A stretch of DNA of 64,000 nt from an uncultured Eudoraea sp. (lineage in GTDB: Bacteria > Bacteroidota > Bacteroidia > Flavobacteriales > Flavobacteriaceae), in NCBI RefSeq assembly GCF_947258925.1, contig NZ_CAMYKG010000005.1, positions 16,596 to 80,595 of the forward strand. Reading direction: 5' to 3'. Positions 44,891 through 54,087 of this stretch are shown in pieces; position 1 is the first letter of the stretch, and every line of letters begins with the position of its first letter. A program made the position numbers and the translations under genes. Below the pieces are notes generated by a model. That model searched no databases. It was not told the DNA's origin and saw nothing but the letters and a program-made list of their open reading frames with translations.

Positions 44891-45742
44891 GTGAATTATT
44901 ATATCGTCATCTGCGCACATAATGAAGAATCCTACTTAGCAGAAACGCTCAATGCTGTTCTTTCACAAACCATGTTACCCGACAAAATTTTGGTTGTGAA
45001 TGATAATTCAACTGATAACACGGAGGCTATAATAGATAGATTCACCAAAAAGGATAAACGTATTCAAAAGGTTAACAAATCTTCTTCTAAACTACATATG
45101 CCCGGTGCCAAAGTTGTAGATGCCTTTGATGCAGGTTATAAACATTTAGACGAGAACTACGATTTCATTGTCAAACTCGATGCTGACATTGTGCTCCCGA
45201 AAAATTATTTTGAAAAAATTGCAACACTCATTGCTTCAGATTCCAAAGCAGGTATTTTAGGAGGTTTTGCCTATGAGCAAGACTCGGAAGGTTTGTGGAA
45301 ATTAAATCACCCCATGAATAAGGAGCACGTTCGGGGTGCTTTTAAAAGCTATACAAATGCCTGTTATAAAGCTATAGGCGGTTTAAAGAATTCCATGGGC
45401 TGGGATACTGTTGATGAACTATTGGCTCAATATAATGGATTTAGCATATTAACTGATGATTCGTTAAAAGTTAAACACTTGCGACCTCTTGGTCTTGCCT
45501 ATAACAAGAAGGCTCGCTACCTGCAGGGAGAAGCCATGTATCGCATGCGCTATGGCTATTGGATTAGTCTTATTGCATCATTGAAGATGGGCGTAAAAAG
45601 AAAGGATCCAGGATTGTTTTCAGACACAATAAGAGGCTATCAGATGGCCAAAAAAAAGAAACTACCCTATTTGGTTTCTAAAGAAGAAGGTAAATTTATC
45701 CGCAGGCTCCGATGGAAAAATATCTTTGCCAAATTATTCTAA
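44891..45742 (+). CDS. Family 2 glycosyltransferase
   Basis: A 283-residue GT2 protein. The start is a GTG at 44891 (VNYYIVICAHNEESYLAETL). The GT-A fold motifs are VVNDNSTDNTEAII and the DxD-type KLDADIVLP. It is probably cytoplasmic or membrane-associated and moves a sugar to a lipid or glycan acceptor. It is the third gene after the KASIII and methyltransferase genes. Its stop overlaps the stop of the convergent phosphatase gene by nine bases, with no terminator between. Confidence 0.85.
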   Translation: MNYYIVICAHNEESYLAETLNAVLSQTMLPDKILVVNDNSTDNTEAIIDRFTKKDKRIQKVNKSSSKLHMPGAKVVDAFDAGYKHLDENYDFIVKLDADIVLPKNYFEKIATLIASDSKAGILGGFAYEQDSEGLWKLNHPMNKEHVRGAFKSYTNACYKAIGGLKNSMGWDTVDELLAQYNGFSILTDDSLKVKHLRPLGLAYNKKARYLQGEAMYRMRYGYWISLIASLKMGVKRKDPGLFSDTIRGYQMAKKKKLPYLVSKEEGKFIRRLRWKNIFAKLF

Positions 45743-47416
45743 TACTTCACTAATTGGCTTTCCGGTTGTGCCGTTAGGGAAAGCTATGCCCAGTAAAACA
45801 GCTAATGTTGGCGCAATATCGGGAATCTCTGTTCTATTAGCAGTAGCGCCCGGATTGATGCCCTTTCCATAAAAGAGCAAAGGGGTATGTGTATCATATA
45901 TTTGTGGAGATCCATGGGTGGAACCTGTTTTACTATAATTTATACTTCCTGGTTTGTACACCATAAAAATATCGCCGGATCGCTTCATATTGTACCCATT
46001 TTGGATAATATATGGAATTCCGGTGCCGTACTCATTATTACGCAATTGATAAGCTGTATATACCTTGGAAAAAGCGTTATACGTAAGTAATTCATTGGCC
46101 AAAGTCTCCTGGACTTCCTTAACGCTTAAATCCAAATTTTGTATCACTTTATGATCAAGGAAAATCTGGCTGCCGGAAAAATTTTTCACCAAATCCATAG
46201 AACCATATTTATACTTAATAAAATCTCCCAATTGAGATTCGATATCTGCCCTGTTAATATACCCCGCAGGTATTTTTTTATCATTTAAATAAGCAGGAAC
46301 ATTAATTGCTCCGTGATCGGAGGTAAGAAAAACTGTGTATTCTCCCTCTCCTATTTTAGTGTCCAAAAATTCAAATATGCGCTCTAAATCAAGGTCTAAC
46401 CTAATATAAGTATCCTGTATTTCCTTCGAATTTACACCAAACCAATGGCCTACATAATCTGTACTGGAAAAGCTAATCGTTAAAAAGTCTGTTATATCAT
46501 CTGTTCCTAACTGCTCCCCTTTCAATGCTTCCAGGGCGAAATCTGCAGTAATACTATTCCCAAAGGGCGTTACCTTTAGCAAATCATATTTACTGTTTTG
46601 ATCCCACAATTTTGGAAGGTCGTGCGGAAAAACAGGTGTATTTTCTCCTGTGAAAAGTCCCTCATAACTATTGCTATCAGGGCCACTTTCTTTGTAAGAG
46701 TAAATATCCTTCAAGGTATTCCAAGGTTTAATATACTTCTCAACCCTATCAGAAGCATTAAAATTTACTACCCATTCCGGCAAATTCTGCATATAAAAAG
46801 TGCTGGAAATCCATTTGCCCTGGTCACCTCCCGTAAACCAATATGCAGCATTAGCAGTATGACCACCGGGGAGTACAGCACCCCTATCCTTGAGTGCAAT
46901 GGCAATGACTTTGCTCTTCATTTGAGTATGCAACCGCAACTGATCTGTAATTGTAGTAACAGTCATCCTATGTGGAGACATTTTTCCGGCATCTGAAACT
47001 ATCCCAACAGAGGTTTGCGAATCATCTGAAGCACAATAGACCATTGTGTCTTTTTCCTTATCATACCAATCATTTCCAATTATTCCATGTATTGCTGGTG
47101 TGGCACCTGTGTAAACAGATGCATGTCCGGGACCGGTACTAGTCGGAGCATAATTAAAGTGATTATTTTTACAATTGAAGCCTTTATTAACAAATCGTTT
47201 AAAGCCATTATCACCATAATGATCCCAAAAACGTGTGAGGTAGTCATATCGCATTTGATCCACAACAATACCAACAACCAATTTCGGCATGGTATTTAAA
47301 CGAGGAGAAACTTCAACCTTGTCCGATTTTTTAGCCCTTCGTTGGCTATGCACGCCCGGGGATATTAAGAATAAACCAATTGACAAAACAGACAAGAAAT
47401 AGCTTTTCGGAAACAT
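45734..47416 (-). CDS. pafA: PafA-type alkaline phosphatase family protein
   Basis: A 560-residue secreted phosphatase. A signal peptide (FLSVLSIGLFLISPGVHSQ) leads to the alkaline phosphatase superfamily core: VVGIVVDQMRYDYL gives the first metal-binding Asp, the Thr nucleophile is in PTSTGPGHASVYTG (about 92-94), and LTSDHGAINVP is the second metal site. A typical PafA has one Thr nucleophile, as here. It releases phosphate from organic esters outside the cytoplasm. It is convergent with GT2 and divergent from mlaE. Confidence 0.88.
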   Translation of the reverse strand: MFPKSYFLSVLSIGLFLISPGVHSQRRAKKSDKVEVSPRLNTMPKLVVGIVVDQMRYDYLTRFWDHYGDNGFKRFVNKGFNCKNNHFNYAPTSTGPGHASVYTGATPAIHGIIGNDWYDKEKDTMVYCASDDSQTSVGIVSDAGKMSPHRMTVTTITDQLRLHTQMKSKVIAIALKDRGAVLPGGHTANAAYWFTGGDQGKWISSTFYMQNLPEWVVNFNASDRVEKYIKPWNTLKDIYSYKESGPDSNSYEGLFTGENTPVFPHDLPKLWDQNSKYDLLKVTPFGNSITADFALEALKGEQLGTDDITDFLTISFSSTDYVGHWFGVNSKEIQDTYIRLDLDLERIFEFLDTKIGEGEYTVFLTSDHGAINVPAYLNDKKIPAGYINRADIESQLGDFIKYKYGSMDLVKNFSGSQIFLDHKVIQNLDLSVKEVQETLANELLTYNAFSKVYTAYQLRNNEYGTGIPYIIQNGYNMKRSGDIFMVYKPGSINYSKTGSTHGSPQIYDTHTPLLFYGKGINPGATANRTEIPDIAPTLAVLLGIAFPNGTTGKPISEVLE

Positions 47417-47528
47417 ATTGCTTAAGTTAAAAGTTTAAAAATATCGAAATTAAGTTTTAAAATTTTAAATGGAGGCTAAATGAAGGCTAATATTACTATT
47501 TTTACAACCAAAATTATCGCATAGTTTC

Positions 47529-48266
47529 ATGAAATATATCTCATCAATTGGCAGCTATTCCATTATGGTTCGAGAGGTTTTTAAGAAACCTACAAAGTGG
47601 TCAATTATGAAGTCGCTGATTTTAAAGGAAATTGATGAGTTGATTTATGGCTCCATGGGAATCGTAATATTTATTTCTGTATTCATTGGGGGTGTTGTGG
47701 CCATTCAGACGGCATTAAACCTTACAAATCCATTGATCCCAAAAGACCTGATTGGATTTGCTACCAGACAATCCGTTATCCTTGAGTTTGCACCTACATT
47801 TACATCGATCATAATGGCAGGTAAAGTGGGTTCTTACATTACCTCCAGCATTGGTACAATGCGCGTAACAGAGCAAATTGATGCCTTGGAAGTTATGGGG
47901 GTTAACTCCCTCAATTATCTGGTTTTCCCTAAAATAATCGCAATGTTATTCTATCCTTTCGTAATTGCTATATCTATGTACGTAGGAATTTTTGGGGGAT
48001 TAGTTGCGAATACTTTGGGGAATTACAGCACATCTACTGAATTTATTCAAGGTATACAATTAGATTTTATTCCTTTCCATGTGACTTATTCCTTTATTAA
48101 ATCTGTTGTTTTTGCTTTTATAATAGCAACAGTTCCATCTTTTCATGGGTATTATATGAAAGGTGGTGCTCTGGATGTTGGTAAGGCAAGTACAACCGCT
48201 TTTGTATGGACAAGTGTGGTTATCATTATATCAAACTTTGTTCTCACACAACTTTTATTAGGCTGA
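47529..48266 (+). CDS. mlaE: MlaE-family ABC transporter permease
   Basis: A 245-residue MlaE/YrbE-type permease with five to six membrane segments. Features include GSMGIVIFISVFIGGVVAIQ and TITSSIGTMRVTEQIDALEVMG (quoted in part: RVTEQIDALEVMGVN), the EQIDAL signature of the family. MlaE with MlaF moves phospholipid between membranes through MCE proteins. No mlaD gene lies downstream, so it must be elsewhere. The stop overlaps the mlaF start (TGATG). Confidence 0.9.
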   Translation: MKYISSIGSYSIMVREVFKKPTKWSIMKSLILKEIDELIYGSMGIVIFISVFIGGVVAIQTALNLTNPLIPKDLIGFATRQSVILEFAPTFTSIIMAGKVGSYITSSIGTMRVTEQIDALEVMGVNSLNYLVFPKIIAMLFYPFVIAISMYVGIFGGLVANTLGNYSTSTEFIQGIQLDFIPFHVTYSFIKSVVFAFIIATVPSFHGYYMKGGALDVGKASTTAFVWTSVVIIISNFVLTQLLLG

Positions 48267-49033
48267 TGATAGAAGTAAAAAATTTAAATAAATCGTTTGG
48301 AGATGCCCATGTATTAAAAGGTATAACTACTTCCTTTGAAAAAGGAAAAACCAACCTTATTATTGGTCAAAGTGGCTCGGGTAAGACAGTTTTTATGAAG
48401 TGTCTTTTGGGTTTAGTTGTCCCCGACTCCGGAACAATTAGTTATGACGGTCGAATCTTCTCTAAGCTGTCTGATAGAGAAAAACGAGATTTAAGACAGG
48501 ATATGGGGATGGTATTCCAGGGCAGTGCATTATTTGATTCGATGACGGTTGAAGAAAATATAATGTTCCCAATGGATATGTTTACCCAGCAGTCCCATTC
48601 AGAAATGGAAGACAGGGTGAATACTGTACTGAAACGAGTAAACCTGGTCAATGCGCATAAAAAATACCCAGCCGAACTTTCCGGAGGTATGCAAAAAAGA
48701 GTTGCAATTGCAAGGGCAATTGTTATGAATCCAAAGTATTTATTTTGTGATGAACCTAACTCGGGTTTGGATCCCAAAACGGCGATTTTAATAGACAACT
48801 TAATTCAGGAGATCACAAAGGAGTATGATATTATTACAGTGATTAATAGCCACGATATGAATTCTGTAATGGAAATAGGTGAAAAAATAGTCTTTCTCCA
48901 ACATGGCATCAAAGAATGGGAAGGTACAAAAGACGAAATTTTTAAAACTGATAATGAAGCGGTTACTAATTTTGTCTATTCTTCAGAATTATTTAAGAAA
49001 GTAAGACAAATGTATATTGAAGAGCGAGATTAG
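48266..49033 (+). CDS. mlaF: MlaF-type ABC transporter ATP-binding protein
   Basis: About 255 residues from the ATG at 48266 (MIEVKNLNKSFGDAHVLKG); the track start at 48206 extends into mlaE. Walker A is IIGQSGSGKTVF (Lys about 40), the signature is LSGGMQKRVAIARA and Walker B is YLFCDEPNSGLDP. It powers MlaE. It overlaps mlaE by one base. It is convergent with the DUF389 gene 9 bases on. Confidence 0.93.
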   Translation: MIEVKNLNKSFGDAHVLKGITTSFEKGKTNLIIGQSGSGKTVFMKCLLGLVVPDSGTISYDGRIFSKLSDREKRDLRQDMGMVFQGSALFDSMTVEENIMFPMDMFTQQSHSEMEDRVNTVLKRVNLVNAHKKYPAELSGGMQKRVAIARAIVMNPKYLFCDEPNSGLDPKTAILIDNLIQEITKEYDIITVINSHDMNSVMEIGEKIVFLQHGIKEWEGTKDEIFKTDNEAVTNFVYSSELFKKVRQMYIEERD

Positions 49034-49041
49034 ACCGGCTT

Positions 49042-50496
49042 TTACTTTACCATTACTTTATTATCATTCAAACGCAACTTCAACCAATTACTTAGTTTTT
49101 GGCTATTTTGCTTTATATCTTGCTTCCTGGTGCCTTTCTTCCAAACTACATTAAAAACCGGAATTGTGTCAATCTTTGAAAAGTCAGTTCTTATTGTATA
49201 GGCAAACCCAAGACTATCCAGGTTGTCAAAATTGGCTTTAGCCTCTGCGCTAATCTGTTGAAATGGAATTTGCTTGGTGCTAAGTTTACTCATTTTGGCC
49301 AATTCGGTTTCCAAAAAATTTATGCGCTGATCCTTGGTTAATAATTCCGCCTTCTTTGATTCATATAATTCATTTATATAATTAAATTTTATTTCAGTAT
49401 CGTCCCTTCCTCCCTGAACTATTCTTAGTTCTGTGTCTTTTAGTCGGGAAAATGAATTTTTTTGTTCCATCCAGCTGGCTATAACATTATCAGGTATAAG
49501 TTCATCTCCCATACAAACTAATTCAATGGAAGAACCGCCCTTCTTATCATAGTTAATCTTAGTCAGATTATCTAAATATCTTCCCCGATCCCTGAACTTA
49601 TATACTGCTATGGTCTGTTGAATTAAATCCTGTGCCTGACTCATATATTGGGATTTCTGCCAAACATTAAAAAAGGTAATTATGGCAGGGATCATGACCA
49701 GGATAGAAATTAAAGTTGCAATCCGAGCGTAAAATTGTCTTTTTTTCGAATGCATGTAGCGCACCATTGGAAAACGAAGAATTTTGAGTACAATTACTGT
49801 TGCAAGGGCGATGAAAATTGTATTGATTATAAAAAGGTACATTGCCCCGGTTGCATACTCCCAATTACTGATAGCCAATCCAAAACCTGCGGTACATAGC
49901 GGTGGCATTAACGCTGTTGCAATAGCCACACCAAAAATAACCGTAGCCACCGTTCCTCTTTTTGCTCTCGCTATGACCAAGGCGAACCCACCAAAGAAAG
50001 CGATTAACACATCTCTGATATCCGGTTCAGTTCTGGCCAATAATTCAGAAGATTCATCGCGTAACGGAAAGAATTCGAAAAATAGATATGCCGTGAGTAT
50101 ACTAATAACCACCATTACAGCAAAATTTTTCAAAGAACGCCTTAGCGTATCAATGTCGTTTGTGGCAAGTGACATCCCTACACCCAAAATTGGGCCCATT
50201 AAAGGGGAAATAAGCATTGCTCCAATTACAACCGCCGTAGAATTAGCATTTAACCCAACTGAAGCTATAAATATTGAACATATTAATATCCAAATGGTAT
50301 GTCCTTTAAAAGGAATGTCTGCAATAATAGCTTCCCTGGTAGCTACCTGATCGGTATCCCTGCGTATGTTTAGCAGGCCGGAAAGAAATTTCCTGGTGCT
50401 TCCTATAAATCCCTGAAAATCCTCTTTAGCTTTTTCCCCGCTAAGTTTCTCATCAGAATCCGATAAAGGGTTTCTCTTGTCATAATTCTCATTCAT
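49042..50496 (-). CDS. DUF389 family membrane protein
   Basis: A 484-residue protein with a charged N-terminus, six or so hydrophobic segments between residues 60 and 290 (such as MVVISILTAYLFFEFFPLRD and VIGAMLISPLMGPILGVGM) and a soluble C-terminal half of about 190 residues. The ISPLMGPILG motif is diagnostic of DUF389 (TIGR00341-like). Function is unknown. It follows manC by 2 bases and the next genes upstream are manC and SprT-like, so the set is a compact minus-strand run. Confidence 0.82.
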   Translation of the reverse strand: MNENYDKRNPLSDSDEKLSGEKAKEDFQGFIGSTRKFLSGLLNIRRDTDQVATREAIIADIPFKGHTIWILICSIFIASVGLNANSTAVVIGAMLISPLMGPILGVGMSLATNDIDTLRRSLKNFAVMVVISILTAYLFFEFFPLRDESSELLARTEPDIRDVLIAFFGGFALVIARAKRGTVATVIFGVAIATALMPPLCTAGFGLAISNWEYATGAMYLFIINTIFIALATVIVLKILRFPMVRYMHSKKRQFYARIATLISILVMIPAIITFFNVWQKSQYMSQAQDLIQQTIAVYKFRDRGRYLDNLTKINYDKKGGSSIELVCMGDELIPDNVIASWMEQKNSFSRLKDTELRIVQGGRDDTEIKFNYINELYESKKAELLTKDQRINFLETELAKMSKLSTKQIPFQQISAEAKANFDNLDSLGFAYTIRTDFSKIDTIPVFNVVWKKGTRKQDIKQNSQKLSNWLKLRLNDNKVMVK

Positions 50497-50498
50497 AA

Positions 50499-51596
50499 TT
50501 ATATGTATTGATCTCCAAATCGTTTTTCAACTTCTGCCAAAACACTTTTAATAGCTTGTTCTTTGGATTTAGGATAAATCATCAATACTTCCTTTTTATC
50601 AACAATGATATAGTCTTTTAAACCATCTATGACAGCAAGTTTATCTTTAGGTAATCGAATCATGTTTCCTGAGGCGCCATCAACTAAAACTTTACCATTA
50701 ACAGTAGCATTATCATCTTCATCTTTTTCCAGTTTATGATACAACGAACCCCAGGTGCCCAAATCATTCCAATCAAAAGTTGCAGGAAGAACAAATATTG
50801 ATCTTGCCTTTTCAAGAATGGCATAATCTATTGAAATATTATCTGCTCTTGAATAGTTTTTAGCTATAAAATCTTTTTCACCCTCGGTATTGAACATATC
50901 AAATCCCGTATTGAACAATTCATATTGCACAGGTTGAAATTCTTTGAATGCATCCAAAATAACCTTGATACTCCAAATAAAAATTCCGGCATTCCAAAGA
51001 AAATTTCCTTGTTTCAAAAATGACTTAGCCGTTTCATAATCAGGCTTCTCTCTAAATTGCTTAACCGTAAATAAGTCGGAAGTTGTTTTCTGAGCATCTG
51101 CTTTTTCAAATTCAACATAACCAAAACCAGTATTGGGAAAAGTAGGCTTTATTCCAAGAGTGCATATTACCTCCTCCTTTTCACATTTATCAAAACAAAT
51201 CTTCACATTGAGTTCAAACGCCTTTTCATCTTCTATCCAGTGATCGCTGGGAGCCACTATCATCAATCCATCAGGATTCATTTTCTTAATTTTCAGCGCC
51301 GCATATAAAATACAAGGCGCAGTATTACGCATTACAGGTTCCAAAATCACCTGATTTGCGCTTATCATAGGAAGTTGTTCCAAAACCAGGTCATTATACC
51401 TTTCATTCGTAAGGATCAATATGTTTTCGGTAGGTATGAAATTGTTGAGCCGACTAAAGGTTTTTTGTAAAAGTGTAGCGCCGGTTCCCAACATATCATG
51501 GAATTGCTTCGGGTATGCCGATGTACTAACCGGCCAAAAACGGGAACCCACCCCTCCAGCCATCAAGACCGCATAATAATTGCTGTTTTTATTCAT
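50499..51596 (-). CDS. manC: Mannose-1-phosphate guanylyltransferase
   Basis: A 365-residue nucleotidyltransferase. The N-terminal pyrophosphorylase signature LMAGGVGSRFWPVSTSAYPK, the LTNERYNDLVLEQL region, the acidic VAPSDHWIED segment and the FREKPDYETAKSF motif are typical of GMP-type enzymes. There is no fused isomerase domain. It makes GDP-mannose for glycan or LPS synthesis. The SprT-like gene stop overlaps its start by eight bases. Confidence 0.92.
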   Translation of the reverse strand: MNKNSNYYAVLMAGGVGSRFWPVSTSAYPKQFHDMLGTGATLLQKTFSRLNNFIPTENILILTNERYNDLVLEQLPMISANQVILEPVMRNTAPCILYAALKIKKMNPDGLMIVAPSDHWIEDEKAFELNVKICFDKCEKEEVICTLGIKPTFPNTGFGYVEFEKADAQKTTSDLFTVKQFREKPDYETAKSFLKQGNFLWNAGIFIWSIKVILDAFKEFQPVQYELFNTGFDMFNTEGEKDFIAKNYSRADNISIDYAILEKARSIFVLPATFDWNDLGTWGSLYHKLEKDEDDNATVNGKVLVDGASGNMIRLPKDKLAVIDGLKDYIIVDKKEVLMIYPKSKEQAIKSVLAEVEKRFGDQYI

Positions 51597-52203
51597 ATCC
51601 TATTGAATTTTTTATCAGTTCTACTTCGGCATGAGGCTGAAACAGGTATATCCTTCCTGTGGAAACTTCAATACATTCGTATCGTTTTACTTTTTTCGTC
51701 CCTTTTTTAAATTGTTTTCCATTGTACAATCTAAACGTACTCCCAAAAGGTAATTCAAAAACGTGTGTTTTATTTGTTTTAATATCAAAGGACTTCAAAG
51801 CCATAGCCAAATCAGAATCAGTTGTACTGCTGGCTTTGGGATTCTTGAAATGCCTTGCCAGGAGGGGCAATAGAGACGAAGGAAAAATTTCCGGACGGAT
51901 AAAAGGAAGCATAAGGTACTGGAAGGTATGTTTCCACTCCTTACCATGAGGTTTTATTCTTCTGCCATATTTTTCAAAGGCTACCAAATGTGCAATTTCA
52001 TGGATAAGTGTAATTAAAAAACGATATTTATTTGGCGTGGCATTAACTGTAATTTGATGTGTTCCGTTAGGCATTAGTCTGTAATCTCCATGTCTGGTCA
52101 CCCTCTGATTAACTATTTTCAGGTTCACGCCATTTACTTTGATAAGTTCATGACAAGGGTCTGCGGCCTGTTCCGGAAGATATTTTAATAATACTTCGTT
52201 CAT
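51589..52203 (-). CDS. SprT-like zinc metalloprotease-type protein
   Basis: A 204-residue protein with the zinc motif HEIAH (LITLIHEIAHLVAFEKYG) followed by a third ligand His in KPHGKEWKHTF, the SprT-like arrangement. The N-terminal half is basic and binds nucleic acid in relatives such as Spartan. The C-terminal part (RYECIEVSTGRIYLFQPHAE) lacks the usual zinc-ribbon Cys set. It overlaps manC by eight bases. The role is not known in Bacteroidota. Confidence 0.82.
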   Translation of the reverse strand: MNEVLLKYLPEQAADPCHELIKVNGVNLKIVNQRVTRHGDYRLMPNGTHQITVNATPNKYRFLITLIHEIAHLVAFEKYGRRIKPHGKEWKHTFQYLMLPFIRPEIFPSSLLPLLARHFKNPKASSTTDSDLAMALKSFDIKTNKTHVFELPFGSTFRLYNGKQFKKGTKKVKRYECIEVSTGRIYLFQPHAEVELIKNSIGYE

Positions 52204-52304
52204 TATTGTAAAAATAGCTTTTATTGTTTTTCAGCTTGTATGAAAATCCATTTTTGTATGGAAAAAATACAAACTTCAATTACCATAGTGAAAATGTCTT
52301 TGAA

Positions 52305-52985
52305 TCAGGGTGTGCTGCTGCTCACCTGTAGTAGTTTCCCATTGTAATAACGATTCCCCTGTAACGCAAAATCCATGATGTAGTCTGCCATATCAACGGC
52401 ACTTATCGGTGCTTTATACCCCGGAAAGGCCTCTTCCAACATTTCGGTTTGGACTGCTCCAATAGCTAACACGTTAAAAGAAGGACCAGTTTCTTTGAAT
52501 TCTTCTGCCCATAGTTCGGTTAATGTTATGACCGCACCTTTACTGGAGCTATAGGCCGAAAGACCAGGAAATTTAACGCTGCCCTGAACCCCGCCCATGG
52601 AACTTATAGTAACTACATGTCCTCCCGGGGACATCCTGGGAATTACTCGTTTGGTAAGTTCAGCGACTCCAAATACATTGACTTTATATAATTCTTCAAA
52701 TTCAGTCCTTGTAGTCTTGAGAAACGGTTTGTTCAATAATTGTCCGGCGTTGTTAATTAAAACATCTACGGTCTCCCAGTTATCTCCTAGGAATTGATCT
52801 ACTTTCTCCAAATCTTTATCCTGACAAATGTCAAAAGGAAATGTAGTAATATTACTTTCATTTAATTTCCTAATGGGTTTATCATTTCTGGAAAGGGCTA
52901 GGACTTGATGGCCGTTTTGGGCAAAAAGACGGGCCAGTTCATATCCTATTCCCCTGCTACAACCAGTAATTATAACTTTGGCCAT
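52305..52985 (-). CDS. SDR family NAD(P)-dependent oxidoreductase
   Basis: A 226-residue short-chain dehydrogenase. The cofactor loop is ITGCSRGIGYELARLF, then LINNAGQLLNKPF, the catalytic Ser in TISSMGGVQG, and Tyr/Lys in YSSSKGAVITL. The full Ser-Tyr-x-x-x-Lys set is present, unlike the SDR at 26934. It begins directly at the stop of the M28 peptidase gene. The substrate is unknown. Confidence 0.88.
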   Translation of the reverse strand: MAKVIITGCSRGIGYELARLFAQNGHQVLALSRNDKPIRKLNESNITTFPFDICQDKDLEKVDQFLGDNWETVDVLINNAGQLLNKPFLKTTRTEFEELYKVNVFGVAELTKRVIPRMSPGGHVVTISSMGGVQGSVKFPGLSAYSSSKGAVITLTELWAEEFKETGPSFNVLAIGAVQTEMLEEAFPGYKAPISAVDMADYIMDFALQGNRYYNGKLLQVSSSTP

Positions 52986-54011
52986 TTAATAATATTTAAT
53001 TTCTTGTTCGCGTGAATTTGAAAAACCTTCTATTACGGGTATCATGTTATTAATTACCCCGGCCATATGGCCAAAATCCATAAGGCCCACCTCATCACCT
53101 ACCTTATGGTAATAATTAAAATTAGTGAAATCAAAAGTACAAAAGGTTTGCGAAGGAATATTAAACTCATTATGAAAAGGAAAGTTATCGGATCGCTGAA
53201 AAAGTCCAAATTCTTTGGCCGTGGGTAAAAAGCCAACTAAATTCTTATTCGCATACTTATTACTAACCTCAGCCAGATTGGACATATCATAGCCGGTCAC
53301 ATACATCAAGTAATCTTTATCGACCATAGGAACCCCAGTCATCTCGAAATTTAGCATCAAATATAAGTTCAGACCTTCTTCTTTGAATTTTTTAGCAAGG
53401 TGATTTGATCCGAGTAAACCTTTTTCTTCCGCACTAAATAATACAAAAATGAGGCTTCTTTTATTACTTTTAGAAGCACCAAAATATCTGGCCAACTCCA
53501 TAACGGTAGTTGTTCCCGAAGCATTATCATTTGCGCCGTTCGCAATCGAATCTTCATTTTCAGACTTTATGATGCCAATGTGATCGTAGTGCGCTCCCAC
53601 TATAATATATTCATTTCGAAGTTTCTTATCGCTTCCTTTCAGAACCCCGACTATGTTATATGCAGGCTTTTGAAAATTGACCAATGTATCCTTAAAATCA
53701 TCAAAATAAGGCTTTATGCCATTTTGGACAAAGGTGTTTTCTATAAATTCCGCAGCCTTCTCTATCCCTTCGCTTCCTGCATCCCTGCCTTCTAAAACAT
53801 CTGATGCTAAATAATTCATGATACCCTTCACTCTTATGCTATCGGAAAAATAGGCGTGACTTCCCTTTTTGACTTTGGTAGTTTTGCTTTTAAGTCCATC
53901 AGGACCTGCAGGAGGGTTTGAAGCATTGGACTGAGTTTGTCGTAATGAACCACAACCAAAAAGCAACATCAGTAAAAAAAGTATCGTTATTTGTCTCATT
54001 TGTAAGCTCAA
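52986..54011 (-). CDS. M28 family peptidase, lipoprotein
   Basis: A 341-residue lipoprotein with lipobox LLFGC (Cys about 20). The M28 zinc-peptidase sites are visible: HYDHIG, NDNASGTTTVMELA, EEKGLLGSNHL and the FPFHNEFNIPSQT region. It probably clears peptides at the cell surface or in the periplasm. It is 1 base from the SDR start and 77 bases from pdhC, so an operon link with pdhC is uncertain. Confidence 0.88.
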   Translation of the reverse strand: MSLQMRQITILFLLMLLFGCGSLRQTQSNASNPPAGPDGLKSKTTKVKKGSHAYFSDSIRVKGIMNYLASDVLEGRDAGSEGIEKAAEFIENTFVQNGIKPYFDDFKDTLVNFQKPAYNIVGVLKGSDKKLRNEYIIVGAHYDHIGIIKSENEDSIANGANDNASGTTTVMELARYFGASKSNKRSLIFVLFSAEEKGLLGSNHLAKKFKEEGLNLYLMLNFEMTGVPMVDKDYLMYVTGYDMSNLAEVSNKYANKNLVGFLPTAKEFGLFQRSDNFPFHNEFNIPSQTFCTFDFTNFNYYHKVGDEVGLMDFGHMAGVINNMIPVIEGFSNSREQEIKYY

Positions 54012-54087
54012 ATAATAAAAGGTATCCTTAATACCCCGGATACCTTTATATGTTTATTTTGAATTTCAAGTAGCTGATATCATCTTA

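Noticed and set aside
47080-47299. Overlapping small ORFs on both strands inside the PafA gene
   Set aside because: They are out-of-frame shadows of a clearly coding region.
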